From assembly GCA_047639575.1 (NCBI GenBank), contig JBLIOB010000053.1:1-18757 (forward strand): a DNA stretch of 18,757 bases. The letters are read 5' to 3'. Source of the stretch: JBLIOB01 sp047639575. GTDB lineage: Bacteria > Bacteroidota > Bacteroidia > Flavobacteriales_D > Parvicellaceae. Below, in pieces: positions 10,171-17,320 of this stretch. Position 1 is the first letter of the stretch, and each line of letters opens with the position of its first letter. The notes beneath the pieces are model-generated. The model saw only the letters and a list, made by a program, of their open reading frames with translations. It was not told the DNA's origin and did not search any database. Made by a program: the position numbers and the translations under genes.

Positions 10171-10653
10171 ATGGTTATTAAAGAATCTCAAATAAAGGAA
10201 ATATTATCAAATGTATTTGATCCAGAAATTCCTGTATTGAGTGTAATTGACTTAGGAATCATAAGGGAAATCGACTTGCTTAACAAAGTAATTACCATTA
10301 CCCCTACCTATAGTGGATGTCCAGCAATGGATGTTTTTGAAGTAGACATCAAATCGGCATTAGATGAGAAAAACATTACAGGGTTTCAAATTGAGTCAAC
10401 CTTATCGCCAGCTTGGACCACCGATTGGATCAGTGAAGAGGGAAAAAGAAAATTAGAAGAATATGGAATTGCGCCACCAGTAGGATCGTCTTCAGACAAA
10501 CAAGTTTTATTTGGTGAAGAAAAAGTAGTTCCTTGTCCTCAATGCAAATCAAAAAACACAAAATTAATTAGTCAATTCGGTTCAACAGCGTGTAAAGCTT
10601 TATACAAGTGTGAAGATTGCTTAGAGCCGTTCGATTATTTTAAATGCTTATAA
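10171..10653 (+). CDS. paaD: Phenylacetyl-CoA epoxidase maturation subunit PaaD
   Basis: A 160-residue protein with an N-terminal MIP18/DUF59-type domain (FDPEIPVLSVIDLGI at 16-30, TYSGCPAMDVFE at 46-57 with conserved Cys50) and a C-terminal metal-binding tail: CPQC (122-125), FGSTACKALYKCEDC (136-150) and the final FDYFKCL. This two-part layout and the Cys pattern are diagnostic of PaaD, formerly PaaJ, thought to help Fe-S assembly for the PaaABCE epoxidase. It is the first gene of a tight operon; paaG starts one base after its stop. ATG start. Its target subunits PaaA/B/C are not encoded in this window. Confidence 0.93.
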   Translation: MVIKESQIKEILSNVFDPEIPVLSVIDLGIIREIDLLNKVITITPTYSGCPAMDVFEVDIKSALDEKNITGFQIESTLSPAWTTDWISEEGKRKLEEYGIAPPVGSSSDKQVLFGEEKVVPCPQCKSKNTKLISQFGSTACKALYKCEDCLEPFDYFKCL

Positions 10654-10654
10654 A

Positions 10655-11437
10655 ATGTCATACAAGAATATTGAATTTGAGAAAAAACAAGGAGTTGGTA
10701 TTATTAAGTTAAACCGGCCAGATGTATTAAATAGTTTCAACTACGCGATGGCTAAGGAAACTCAAGAAGCTATGGAGATTTGTGAAAATGATGATTCGAT
10801 TCGAGCTATTGTTTTCACGGCTATTGGACGAGCATTTTGTGCTGGACAGGATTTAGCTGAAGCTATAGCTGATAATGCTCCTTCTATTGGTCAAATAGTT
10901 GACCATACCTATAACCCAATTATCACGAAGTTAAGATCAATAGAGAAGCCTATAATTGGGGCTGTTAATGGCGTTGCTGCAGGCGCTGGTGCTAACATTG
11001 CTTTTGCATGCGACATTACATTTGCAGCTACATCTGCTTCATTCATTCAATCGTTTAGTAACATTGGACTAATACCGGATAGTGGTGGAACCTATTTCTT
11101 ACCCCGACTAATAGGTATGCAACGAGCAACTGCTCAAATGTTTTTAGCCAACAAAGTTAAAGCAGAAGAAGCAAAGCAATTAGGAATGATCTATGAAGTA
11201 GTTTCAGATGAAGAGCTTCAAGAGACCGCATTTAATTTCGCAGCAGATCTTGCGACTCGACCAACAAAAGGTTTTGGTCTAACCAAAAGAGCGTTAAATC
11301 AAGCAATGTTCAACTCACTTGAAGATCAACTGAAGGTTGAACGTGAACTCCAAGAAGAAGCTGGAGCCACTGCGGATCATAAAGAAGGAGTAAGTGCATT
11401 TTTAGAGAAAAGAAAACCAAATTATATCGGAAAATGA
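10655..11437 (+). CDS. paaG: PaaG-like enoyl-CoA hydratase/isomerase
   Basis: A 260-residue crotonase-fold enzyme. PaaG isomerises ring-1,2-epoxyphenylacetyl-CoA to the oxepin-CoA and also shifts a double bond later in the pathway. The oxyanion-hole segments are GRAFCAGQDL (58-67) and VNGVAAGAGAN (104-114), and IPDSGGTYFLPRLIG (140-154) carries Asp142 at the position of the PaaG catalytic aspartate, in place of the Glu of ordinary hydratases. Length equals the family norm (~260). It sits one base after paaD and overlaps paaH by four bases (ATGA), so the three are almost surely co-translated. paaF cannot be wholly excluded, but the IPDSGG motif and context favour PaaG. Confidence 0.88.
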   Translation: MSYKNIEFEKKQGVGIIKLNRPDVLNSFNYAMAKETQEAMEICENDDSIRAIVFTAIGRAFCAGQDLAEAIADNAPSIGQIVDHTYNPIITKLRSIEKPIIGAVNGVAAGAGANIAFACDITFAATSASFIQSFSNIGLIPDSGGTYFLPRLIGMQRATAQMFLANKVKAEEAKQLGMIYEVVSDEELQETAFNFAADLATRPTKGFGLTKRALNQAMFNSLEDQLKVERELQEEAGATADHKEGVSAFLEKRKPNYIGK

Positions 11438-12615
11438 TCAAAGTAGGAGTATTAGGAGCTGGATCTATGGGCTCGGGAATAGCCCAAGTTGCAGCTCAAG
11501 CTGGACATGAAGTCGTTTTATTCGACACAAAAACTGTGGCGCTGGAGCTTTCTGAATCAAAACTTGCTAAAATCATGGCTCGCTTGATAGAAAAAGGCAG
11601 GGTTACAAAAGAAGAATCAAATTCGATTCAAAGCAGGATATCATATGCTAATAATATGGAAGCCTTTTCAAATTGCGGAATTATTATAGAAGCTATTATT
11701 GAGAATTTGGAGATCAAGCAGTTTGTATTTTCTAGTTTGGAAGATATTTGCAGTGCAGAAACGATACTTGCCACCAACACTTCTTCTTTATCAGTTGCCG
11801 CAATTGCAGCATCCTGTAAGGACGCAAGCCGAGTAATCGGAATACACTTTTTTAACCCCGCGCCATTAATGCCTTTGGTTGAGATCATTCCAGCAATTCA
11901 AACATCCGCTGCAACTACGCTATTATCACGAGAGCTGATAAATAGTTGGAAAAAGGTAACAGTACTAGCGAAAGACACTCCTGGCTTTATCGTAAATAGA
12001 GTAGCAAGACCATTTTACGGAGAAGCTCTTCGTATTTACGAGGAAGGGTTTGCCGATTTTGTTACTATCGATTGGGTAATGACAGAATTAGGTGGCTTTA
12101 GAATGGGACCATTTACATTAATGGATTTTATTGGGAATGATATTAACTATACTGTAACGGAAACTGTATTCGCTGCATTTTATTACGACCCGAGGTATAA
12201 ACCTTCGTTCACCCAAAAAAGACATTCTGAAGCAGGATGGCTTGGTAGAAAAACTGGCAGAGGGTACTTTGATTATTCAGCAGAAGCAACTAAACCAGAA
12301 CCTAACAAAGACTTAAATCTAGCCAATCAAATATTAGAACGCATATTGGCAATGCTTATCAATGAAGCGGCTGATGCACTTTATTTAAAAATCGCTTCTA
12401 AAGAGGATATCGATTTGGCAATGACTAAAGGTGTTAATTACCCTAAAGGTTTATTGGCATGGGCAGATGAAAAAGGAATTGAAAACTGTGTCTCAACATT
12501 AGATCAACTTCATTCAGAATATCTTGAAGATAGATACAGGTGCAGTCCATTATTAAGAAAAATGGCTAAAGAAGGAACTTCTTTTTATACAGGTAATGAG
12601 GTCATTACTTCTTAG
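11434..12615 (+). CDS. paaH: 3-hydroxyacyl-CoA dehydrogenase PaaH
   Basis: A 393-residue NAD-dependent 3-hydroxyacyl-CoA dehydrogenase; in the paa pathway it oxidises 3-hydroxyadipyl-CoA to 3-oxoadipyl-CoA. The NAD loop is GAGSMGSGIA (8-17) with Asp31 at the end of the second strand. The catalytic pair is probably His138 (GIHFFNPAPLMPLVE) and Glu150, and PGFIVNR (183-189) begins the first helical domain. A second, shorter 3HCDH helical repeat fills ~300-390. That is longer than simple FadB2/Hbd (~280) and shorter than E. coli PaaH (about 475). It overlaps paaG by four bases and is the last gene before the terminator at 12649-12680. A general 3-hydroxybutyryl-CoA dehydrogenase is the alternative. 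Confidence 0.87.
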   Translation: MIKVGVLGAGSMGSGIAQVAAQAGHEVVLFDTKTVALELSESKLAKIMARLIEKGRVTKEESNSIQSRISYANNMEAFSNCGIIIEAIIENLEIKQFVFSSLEDICSAETILATNTSSLSVAAIAASCKDASRVIGIHFFNPAPLMPLVEIIPAIQTSAATTLLSRELINSWKKVTVLAKDTPGFIVNRVARPFYGEALRIYEEGFADFVTIDWVMTELGGFRMGPFTLMDFIGNDINYTVTETVFAAFYYDPRYKPSFTQKRHSEAGWLGRKTGRGYFDYSAEATKPEPNKDLNLANQILERILAMLINEAADALYLKIASKEDIDLAMTKGVNYPKGLLAWADEKGIENCVSTLDQLHSEYLEDRYRCSPLLRKMAKEGTSFYTGNEVITS

Positions 12616-12648
12616 TTTAAGCAAATCATATTAAAAGTAACGACATAA

Positions 12649-12680
12649 AAAAAGGCCTCAACGAAAGTTGAGGCCTTTTT
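12649..12680. terminator. Strong bidirectional terminator between paaH and rpmH
   Basis: AAAAAGGCCTCAAC (12649-12662), GAAA loop, GTTGAGGCCTTTTT (12667-12680): a perfect 14-bp stem with a GNRA loop, A-run on one side and T-run on the other, so it can end transcription from either strand. It sits between two convergent genes, as expected. Confidence 0.93.
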
Positions 12681-12696
12681 AATATCGTAGAGCATT

Positions 12697-12858
12697 TTAT
12701 CTCTTTGGTCTAGACTCGCTAGAAACAGAAAGCTTCTTTCTACCTTTTCTTCTTCTTGCATTAAGCACTTTTCTTCCTGACTTAGAAGACATTCTTTCTC
12801 TAAATCCGTGCTTATTCTTTCTCTTCCTGTTCGAGGGTTGAAATGTTCTTTTTGGCAT
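12697..12858 (-). CDS. rpmH: Large ribosomal subunit protein bL34
   Basis: A 53-codon minus-strand ORF beginning MPKRTFQPSNRKRKNKHGFR and ending ESRPKR. It carries the invariant bL34 sequences: KRTFQPSNRKRKNKHGFR, then the S-K-x-GRKVLNARRRKGRKKL core, and is almost wholly basic. bL34 binds 23S rRNA in the large subunit. The family is usually 44-53 residues, so this is complete and has a short Ser/Glu-bearing tail. Many bacteria pair rpmH with rnpA; here the gene stands alone with its own promoter (12924-12952) and the terminator at 12649-12680. Start ATG, stop TAA. Confidence 0.97.
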   Translation of the reverse strand: MPKRTFQPSNRKRKNKHGFRERMSSKSGRKVLNARRRKGRKKLSVSSESRPKR

Positions 12859-12923
12859 CGTATGCTTTTTTATCTGTTGTTATTCTCCGAATCAAACAAT
12901 CTTCATTATTTGAATTCGGACTG

Positions 12924-12952
12924 CAAAAATAGACGTTTTTATGAATCCACAA
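12924..12952 (-). promoter_or_regulatory. rpmH promoter
   Basis: Minus strand: TTG (12952-12950), 18-bp spacer, TATTTTTG (12931-12924), matching the Bacteroidota TTG / TAnnTTTG consensus with one base less spacing than the rRNA promoters. Transcription would start near 12917, about 58 bases before the rpmH ATG. Confidence 0.6.
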
Positions 12953-13053
12953 AAACCAAAGACAATCTTTTATGAAATAAATTTAATAAAGGGCTATTTA
13001 AAAACAATTATGTGACACTCTAGTTTGCTCAATTAGTTTAAATTAGCCGCCCA

Positions 13054-14883
13054 ATGGCAAGAGGTAGAGGACGAAATAAAGAAGAAAGAATTAAGGTTTC
13101 AAAAGAAAGCTGGAAAAAATCAACTAGAATATTCAAATTTATGCGCCCTTATCGCGGTGTGTATGCTATAGGAATGATTTGTTTATTGGTTTCTACCATT
13201 TCATCTTTAATTTTCCCTAGCCTACTTGGATCGTTATTAGGTGCTGACCTCGAATTAAAACAGAACGAGTTCAACTTATTCGACCCTCACAACATCACTG
13301 CTTTGATGTTACTTTTAATCATCTTATTTGCGTTTCAAGCTCTTTTCAGTTTTTTTAGGATTTATCTTTTTGGAAGTGTAACCGAAAATACTTTAAGAGA
13401 TTTAAGGAAAGCGTCATTTAGTAAACTAATTTGCTTGCCTTCATCCTACTTCGATAAAAACAAAATTGGAGAGCTGCAAAGTAGAGTGTCTTCAGACATT
13501 GGATCTTTAACAGAAATATTTAATACCACTATTGCCGAATTCATTAGACAGGTTCTTACGATCATAGTTGGAGTCACTTTCATAGCATTCGTATCCCCAA
13601 AATTAGCTCTAATTATGCTGGCAGTTGTTCCAGTGATTGCTATTTCGGCAGTGGCTTTTGGAAAGTTCATTAGAAAGTTTTCTAAAAAGGCGCAAGACGC
13701 AACAGCTGACTCTAATGGTGTTATACTTGACGCTTTGATGGGTATTAAAAATGTTAAGACTTATGTTAATGAGCAATTTGAATTAAAGAAATACGGTACT
13801 GCAATAAACGAAATTAAAACTCTAGGTATTAAAGCTTCTCTATATAGAGGTGTATTTGCATCTTTTGTAATATTGGTAATGTTTGGCAGTGTTTTACTCG
13901 TTATTTGGCAAGGCGTTAGTATGGTGCAGCTTGGGCCCGAAAATGGTGGGATTAGTAATCAACAGTTTAATCAGTTTTTACTTTACACGATAATGATCGG
14001 TGCATCCTTTGGTGGAGTTTCCAATTTATTTGCAAGTCTTCAAAAAGCAGTTGGTGCGACAGAGCGGTTGTTAGAAATCCTTGAAGAAGAGTCCGAAGAT
14101 CTATCTATTGATTCTAAAATAGAAAATATCGAACTGCAAGGAAACGTGGTTTTCAAGGATGTTCATTTCTCTTATGAAACAAGAGCAGATTTACCGGTTC
14201 TTGCAGGAATTAATTTCGAGGCAAGGGCAGGTGAACAAATTGCGATTGTGGGTCCCAGTGGAGCAGGGAAATCTACCATTTCTGCTTTATTACTAAGGTT
14301 TTACGAACCAACGACTGGAATTATTGAATTCGATGGTAAAAAGTCTATTGATTTTAAATTAAGTGAGCTACGAAACCAAATGGCCATAGTCCCTCAAGAT
14401 GTAATTTTATATGCGGGGACAATCAAAGAGAATATTGCTTATGGAGACCCTAGTGCATCAGAAGACAAAATTATTGAGGCCGCCAATAAAGCCAACGCCT
14501 TAGAGTTCATTGAACAATTTCCGAAAGGAATGGAAAGTCTTGTTGGAGATAGAGGCATTCAATTATCTGGTGGACAAAGACAACGAATTGCAATTGCCAG
14601 AGCTGTATTAAAAGATCCGAAAATATTAATTCTAGATGAAGCTACAAGCTCTTTAGATTCCGAGTCTGAATATCTGGTACAAGAAGCTCTGGAACGGCTT
14701 ATGGCCGGCAGGACTTCTTTTGTTATCGCTCATCGGCTATCCACAATAAGAAATTCAGATAAAATACTTGTTATCGAAAACGGTTTAGTTTCTGAGCAAG
14801 GAAAGCATGAAGAGTTAATTGGAATTGATAATGGGACCTATCGTCACCTGAGTCAGCTTCAGTTTGAGACTACCTCAAGTTAA
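13054..14883 (+). CDS. ABC transporter half-transporter, MsbA-like exporter (permease + ATPase)
   Basis: A 609-residue fusion of a six-helix type-1 exporter membrane domain (~25-335; clear hydrophobic segments near 37-60, 82-105, 164-182, 186-203, 268-286 and 305-322) and an ATPase domain (~360-605). ATPase motifs are complete: Walker A GPSGAGKST (400-408), Q-loop Gln448, signature LSGGQRQR (504-511), Walker B ILILDEATSSLD (524-535) with Glu529, and His560 in the H-loop. It should work as a homodimer exporting a lipid or hydrophobic compound. In Bacteroidota such genes are often called msbA-like; the substrate cannot be told here. Start is the ATG preceded by an A/T-rich region without a clear consensus promoter. 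The last 14 bases overlap the convergent rsmG. Confidence 0.93.
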   Translation: MARGRGRNKEERIKVSKESWKKSTRIFKFMRPYRGVYAIGMICLLVSTISSLIFPSLLGSLLGADLELKQNEFNLFDPHNITALMLLLIILFAFQALFSFFRIYLFGSVTENTLRDLRKASFSKLICLPSSYFDKNKIGELQSRVSSDIGSLTEIFNTTIAEFIRQVLTIIVGVTFIAFVSPKLALIMLAVVPVIAISAVAFGKFIRKFSKKAQDATADSNGVILDALMGIKNVKTYVNEQFELKKYGTAINEIKTLGIKASLYRGVFASFVILVMFGSVLLVIWQGVSMVQLGPENGGISNQQFNQFLLYTIMIGASFGGVSNLFASLQKAVGATERLLEILEEESEDLSIDSKIENIELQGNVVFKDVHFSYETRADLPVLAGINFEARAGEQIAIVGPSGAGKSTISALLLRFYEPTTGIIEFDGKKSIDFKLSELRNQMAIVPQDVILYAGTIKENIAYGDPSASEDKIIEAANKANALEFIEQFPKGMESLVGDRGIQLSGGQRQRIAIARAVLKDPKILILDEATSSLDSESEYLVQEALERLMAGRTSFVIAHRLSTIRNSDKILVIENGLVSEQGKHEELIGIDNGTYRHLSQLQFETTSS

Positions 14884-15499
14884 GTCTAACATAGACAACC
14901 TTCTTCGTTTCAAAAAACTCTTCTTTATATAGATCAGCAAGTTCTAAAACGTCATAATCCTGATGGATTTCGGACATTTCTGCTTGTAAATCTCCTCCTT
15001 TTAAATAAAATATTCCGTTGGGAAGGATGTTCTTATCTTCTTGGAGCACTTTGTTTTGCACCCAAGGGATGAACTTGTTCATTCTTGTGACGGCCCTGCT
15101 TAAAATAAAATCAAATTTACCTTTTACATTTTCAGCTCGCACATGCTCTGCAGTTACATTCTTCAGCTTTAAAGCTTCGACTACTTCATTAACAACTTTA
15201 ATTTTCTTGCCAACAGAATCTACCAAATGAAAATTTGATTCAGGAAACAAAATGGCTAAAGGAATACCAGGGAAGCCACCACCGGTCCCAACGTCTAGCA
15301 TTTTAGAGCCTGGCTTAAATTGAATCATTTCAGCAATTGAAAGAGAATGAAGAACGTGCCGTTCATAGAAGTTTTCAATATCCTTTCTACTGATAACATT
15401 GATCTGCGCATTCCACTCTGAATACAAAGCTTTAAGTTTACTCAGTTGCTCGACCTGAACTTTAGTCAGATCTGGAAAATACTTTTTTACTTGTTTCAA
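14870..15499 (-). CDS. rsmG: 16S rRNA (guanine-527-N7)-methyltransferase RsmG
   Basis: A 209-residue SAM-dependent methyltransferase that modifies G527 of 16S rRNA (the 530 loop) in the small subunit. The SAM-binding loop is MLDVGTGGGFPGIPLA (67-82), HLVDSVGKK (91-99) gives the acidic residue after strand 2, and FDFILSRAVTRM is the typical RsmG region after strand 4. Length matches the family (~205-215). The start is a TTG codon: the codon before it in frame is TAA, and the N-terminus then aligns with RsmG. It lies nine bases after the sigma-factor stop, so the two are probably cotranscribed. Its 3' end overlaps the convergent ABC transporter gene by 14 bases with no terminator visible. Confidence 0.95.
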   Translation of the reverse strand: MKQVKKYFPDLTKVQVEQLSKLKALYSEWNAQINVISRKDIENFYERHVLHSLSIAEMIQFKPGSKMLDVGTGGGFPGIPLAILFPESNFHLVDSVGKKIKVVNEVVEALKLKNVTAEHVRAENVKGKFDFILSRAVTRMNKFIPWVQNKVLQEDKNILPNGIFYLKGGDLQAEMSEIHQDYDVLELADLYKEEFFETKKVVYVRLNLR

Positions 15500-15508
15500 T
15501 TAGAAGTT

Positions 15509-16120
15509 TTAAATGCTGTCTTTGCGATGCTTGAGCAAATTGGACAGAAATTCTCTAGCTCTGAATAACTGAGCCTTTACAGTTCCTAATGGGATATCTA
15601 ATTCTTGCGAAATTTCTTCATAGGACAATTCTTTGAAATACCTAAGCTCTATCAACTCTCTATATCGAGGCTTTAGTTTTTTGACAACCTCGTGCATCAA
15701 TTTAACTTTCTCCGCTTGAATAGCTTTTTCTTCCGGGTCTTTATCCGTTGACTTTATGTCAATCTTAATTCCCTCGCCATCTTCTCCACCACCAATTGGA
15801 TTATCGATAGACATGATATGCTTTTTCTTTTTCCTAATGAAGTCAATACAATTGTTAGATGCGATTTTAAACAACCACGTTGAAAATGCGTAATTAGGAG
15901 TATACTGGTGTAATCTGCTAAATGCTTTACCAAACGCCTCAATAGTTAAGTCATCCGCATCGTCACGGTTATTCACCATTTTAAGCAACATGAAATAAAT
16001 TGAATCTCTATAACGCCCCATTAATTCAGCATACGCCTGTTGATCTCCAGTATCAACCGCCAACTTTACTAATTTATAATCTTTCTTCGCCTTATCTGAT
16101 AGGTGATCACCTAGCTCCAT
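15509..16120 (-). CDS. ECF-type RNA polymerase sigma factor
   Basis: A 203-residue group 4 (ECF) sigma factor that would direct core RNA polymerase to alternative promoters. Region 2 spans about 28-98 (RDDADDLTIEAFGKAFSRL ... FSTWLFKIASNNCIDFIRKKK), contacting core and the -10 element. Region 4 spans about 140-192 (LKPRYRELIELRYFKELSYEEISQELDIPLGTVKAQLFRAREFL), a helix-turn-helix for the -35. The linker (101-138) is acidic and glycine-rich. Its first ten bases overlap the end of the glycosyltransferase gene, and rsmG follows after nine bases. No anti-sigma gene lies next to it, unlike many ECF sigma operons. Target genes cannot be predicted. Confidence 0.93.
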   Translation of the reverse strand: MELGDHLSDKAKKDYKLVKLAVDTGDQQAYAELMGRYRDSIYFMLLKMVNNRDDADDLTIEAFGKAFSRLHQYTPNYAFSTWLFKIASNNCIDFIRKKKKHIMSIDNPIGGGEDGEGIKIDIKSTDKDPEEKAIQAEKVKLMHEVVKKLKPRYRELIELRYFKELSYEEISQELDIPLGTVKAQLFRAREFLSNLLKHRKDSI

Positions 16121-17235
16121 CTCGTTGGTTTTACTATGAAATTAGAAAAATATATGATAGGGTTAAGGATTAGGAATACTAATTCTATAAGCGGTGTTAA
16201 GAAAATAAGATCGCTCCCTCCCAAAATTTTCATTGGTTTATTTAAAATTAACAGTTGAATCAAAACTCTAAACCCAAACCCAACAACGGCTACAAGCCAT
16301 AATTGCGTAAAAAGTAAAATTACAAATGTCATTACAAACATTAACAAACTACTTGGGTACAGACTTAAAAATATTTTATGCGAAGCTTTATAGTGTTTCG
16401 CAGTAGTAAAATGTCTTCTTTTTTGAGTTAGCCATTTTGAAAAACTCTCTTCAGGCTTGCTAACCATTTGCGATTCGGGCTCAAACATAACGTTTACTTC
16501 AGAATTCTTACCTACTTCATTTACAAAAAGATCATCATCTCCCGAAGCGACATGATAATGTGATTTAAAGCCTCCTACACTGAAGAACAAATCTTTACGA
16601 TAAGACATGTTCCTACCAACCCCCATGTATGGGATTCCAGCTAAAGCAAATGACAAATATTGAACACCAATATTTACGGCATCAAATCGGATTAGCTTAT
16701 TTAATATTCCTTTTTGTTTTTCATACGGACTATAACCAAGAATCAATGATTTCTTTTGAAAAGACATTGCCATTTTCTTAATCCACTGATTTGAAGCAGG
16801 GCAACAATCAGCATCAGTAAACAACAAGTTTTCGTGTTCTGCGCCTTTAATACCTAAAGTGACAGCTAATTTTTTTCCATGTGTATAATTTTCCGAATCC
16901 TGAATATTCACAACATGCAGATTACTGTGCCTAGATTGGAATGCTCTTAGTACATCCCCGGTCTCGTCCCATGAACGATCATTTACTACGACCACTTGAA
17001 ACTCGGGATAATCCTGTTCGAATATTTTAGGCAGATTCAAAACTAAATTACTCTCTTCGTTCCTTGCGGCTATTATTACGGTTACAGGAGGGTATGACAT
17101 TTCATCCTCCTTATTTTTAAAAAAAGTCAAGCGAATGAAAAAGAATAGAAAATAGAACAACTGAACCAACAGAGTTAAGGCAAAGATTGTCAGAACTATA
17201 TTTTCAAAAGATACTTTTAAACCGAGTAGCGTCAT
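16111..17235 (-). CDS. Membrane-anchored family 2 glycosyltransferase
   Basis: A 374-residue processive-type GT2 enzyme. One helix at ~13-37, a cytosolic GT-A domain at ~50-275, and three or so C-terminal helices (~293-330 and 343-370). Sugar-nucleotide and catalytic motifs are visible: VIIAARNEE (53-61), VVVNDRSWDET (82-92), the metal-binding TDADC (140-144), GDDD (232-235), and QKRRH (271-275) in the place of the QxxRW motif. It would transfer sugars from a nucleotide donor to a lipid or growing glycan at the inner membrane; donor and acceptor are unknown. First gene of a probable three-gene operon with the sigma factor (10-base overlap) and rsmG. A -7-like TATTTTTG lies just upstream. Confidence 0.9.
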   Translation of the reverse strand: MTLLGLKVSFENIVLTIFALTLLVQLFYFLFFFIRLTFFKNKEDEMSYPPVTVIIAARNEESNLVLNLPKIFEQDYPEFQVVVVNDRSWDETGDVLRAFQSRHSNLHVVNIQDSENYTHGKKLAVTLGIKGAEHENLLFTDADCCPASNQWIKKMAMSFQKKSLILGYSPYEKQKGILNKLIRFDAVNIGVQYLSFALAGIPYMGVGRNMSYRKDLFFSVGGFKSHYHVASGDDDLFVNEVGKNSEVNVMFEPESQMVSKPEESFSKWLTQKRRHFTTAKHYKASHKIFLSLYPSSLLMFVMTFVILLFTQLWLVAVVGFGFRVLIQLLILNKPMKILGGSDLIFLTPLIELVFLILNPIIYFSNFIVKPTRWS

Positions 17236-17237
17236 TC

Positions 17238-17252
17238 TATCTTATTAAGATA
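17238..17252. other. Small palindrome in front of the glycosyltransferase gene
   Basis: TATCTT-ATT-AAGATA, a perfect 6-bp inverted repeat with a three-base centre, starts three bases before the glycosyltransferase ATG and overlaps its probable transcription start. It could be a regulator site or a 5' hairpin; it could also be chance in A/T-rich DNA. Confidence 0.25.
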
Positions 17253-17254
17253 AT

Positions 17255-17262
17255 CAAAAATA
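17255..17262 (-). promoter_or_regulatory. Probable -7 element for the glycosyltransferase-sigma-rsmG operon
   Basis: Minus-strand TATTTTTG fits TAnnTTTG; no good TTG is found 19 bp upstream. A start near 17248 would give a leader of only about 13 bases. Its -33 region overlaps the -7 element of the divergent tgt promoter. Confidence 0.35.
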
Positions 17263-17280
17263 TCCTAATCCTTTATATAC

Positions 17281-17288
17281 TATATTTG
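17281..17288 (+). promoter_or_regulatory. Probable -7 element for tgt
   Basis: TATATTTG fits the Bacteroidota -7 consensus TAnnTTTG and lies 32 bp before the tgt ATG, so the mRNA leader would be about 25 bases. The -33 position lacks TTG. Confidence 0.4.
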
Positions 17289-17320
17289 GCGTACTCGTAA
17301 TTATTAACACTGTTGAGTTT

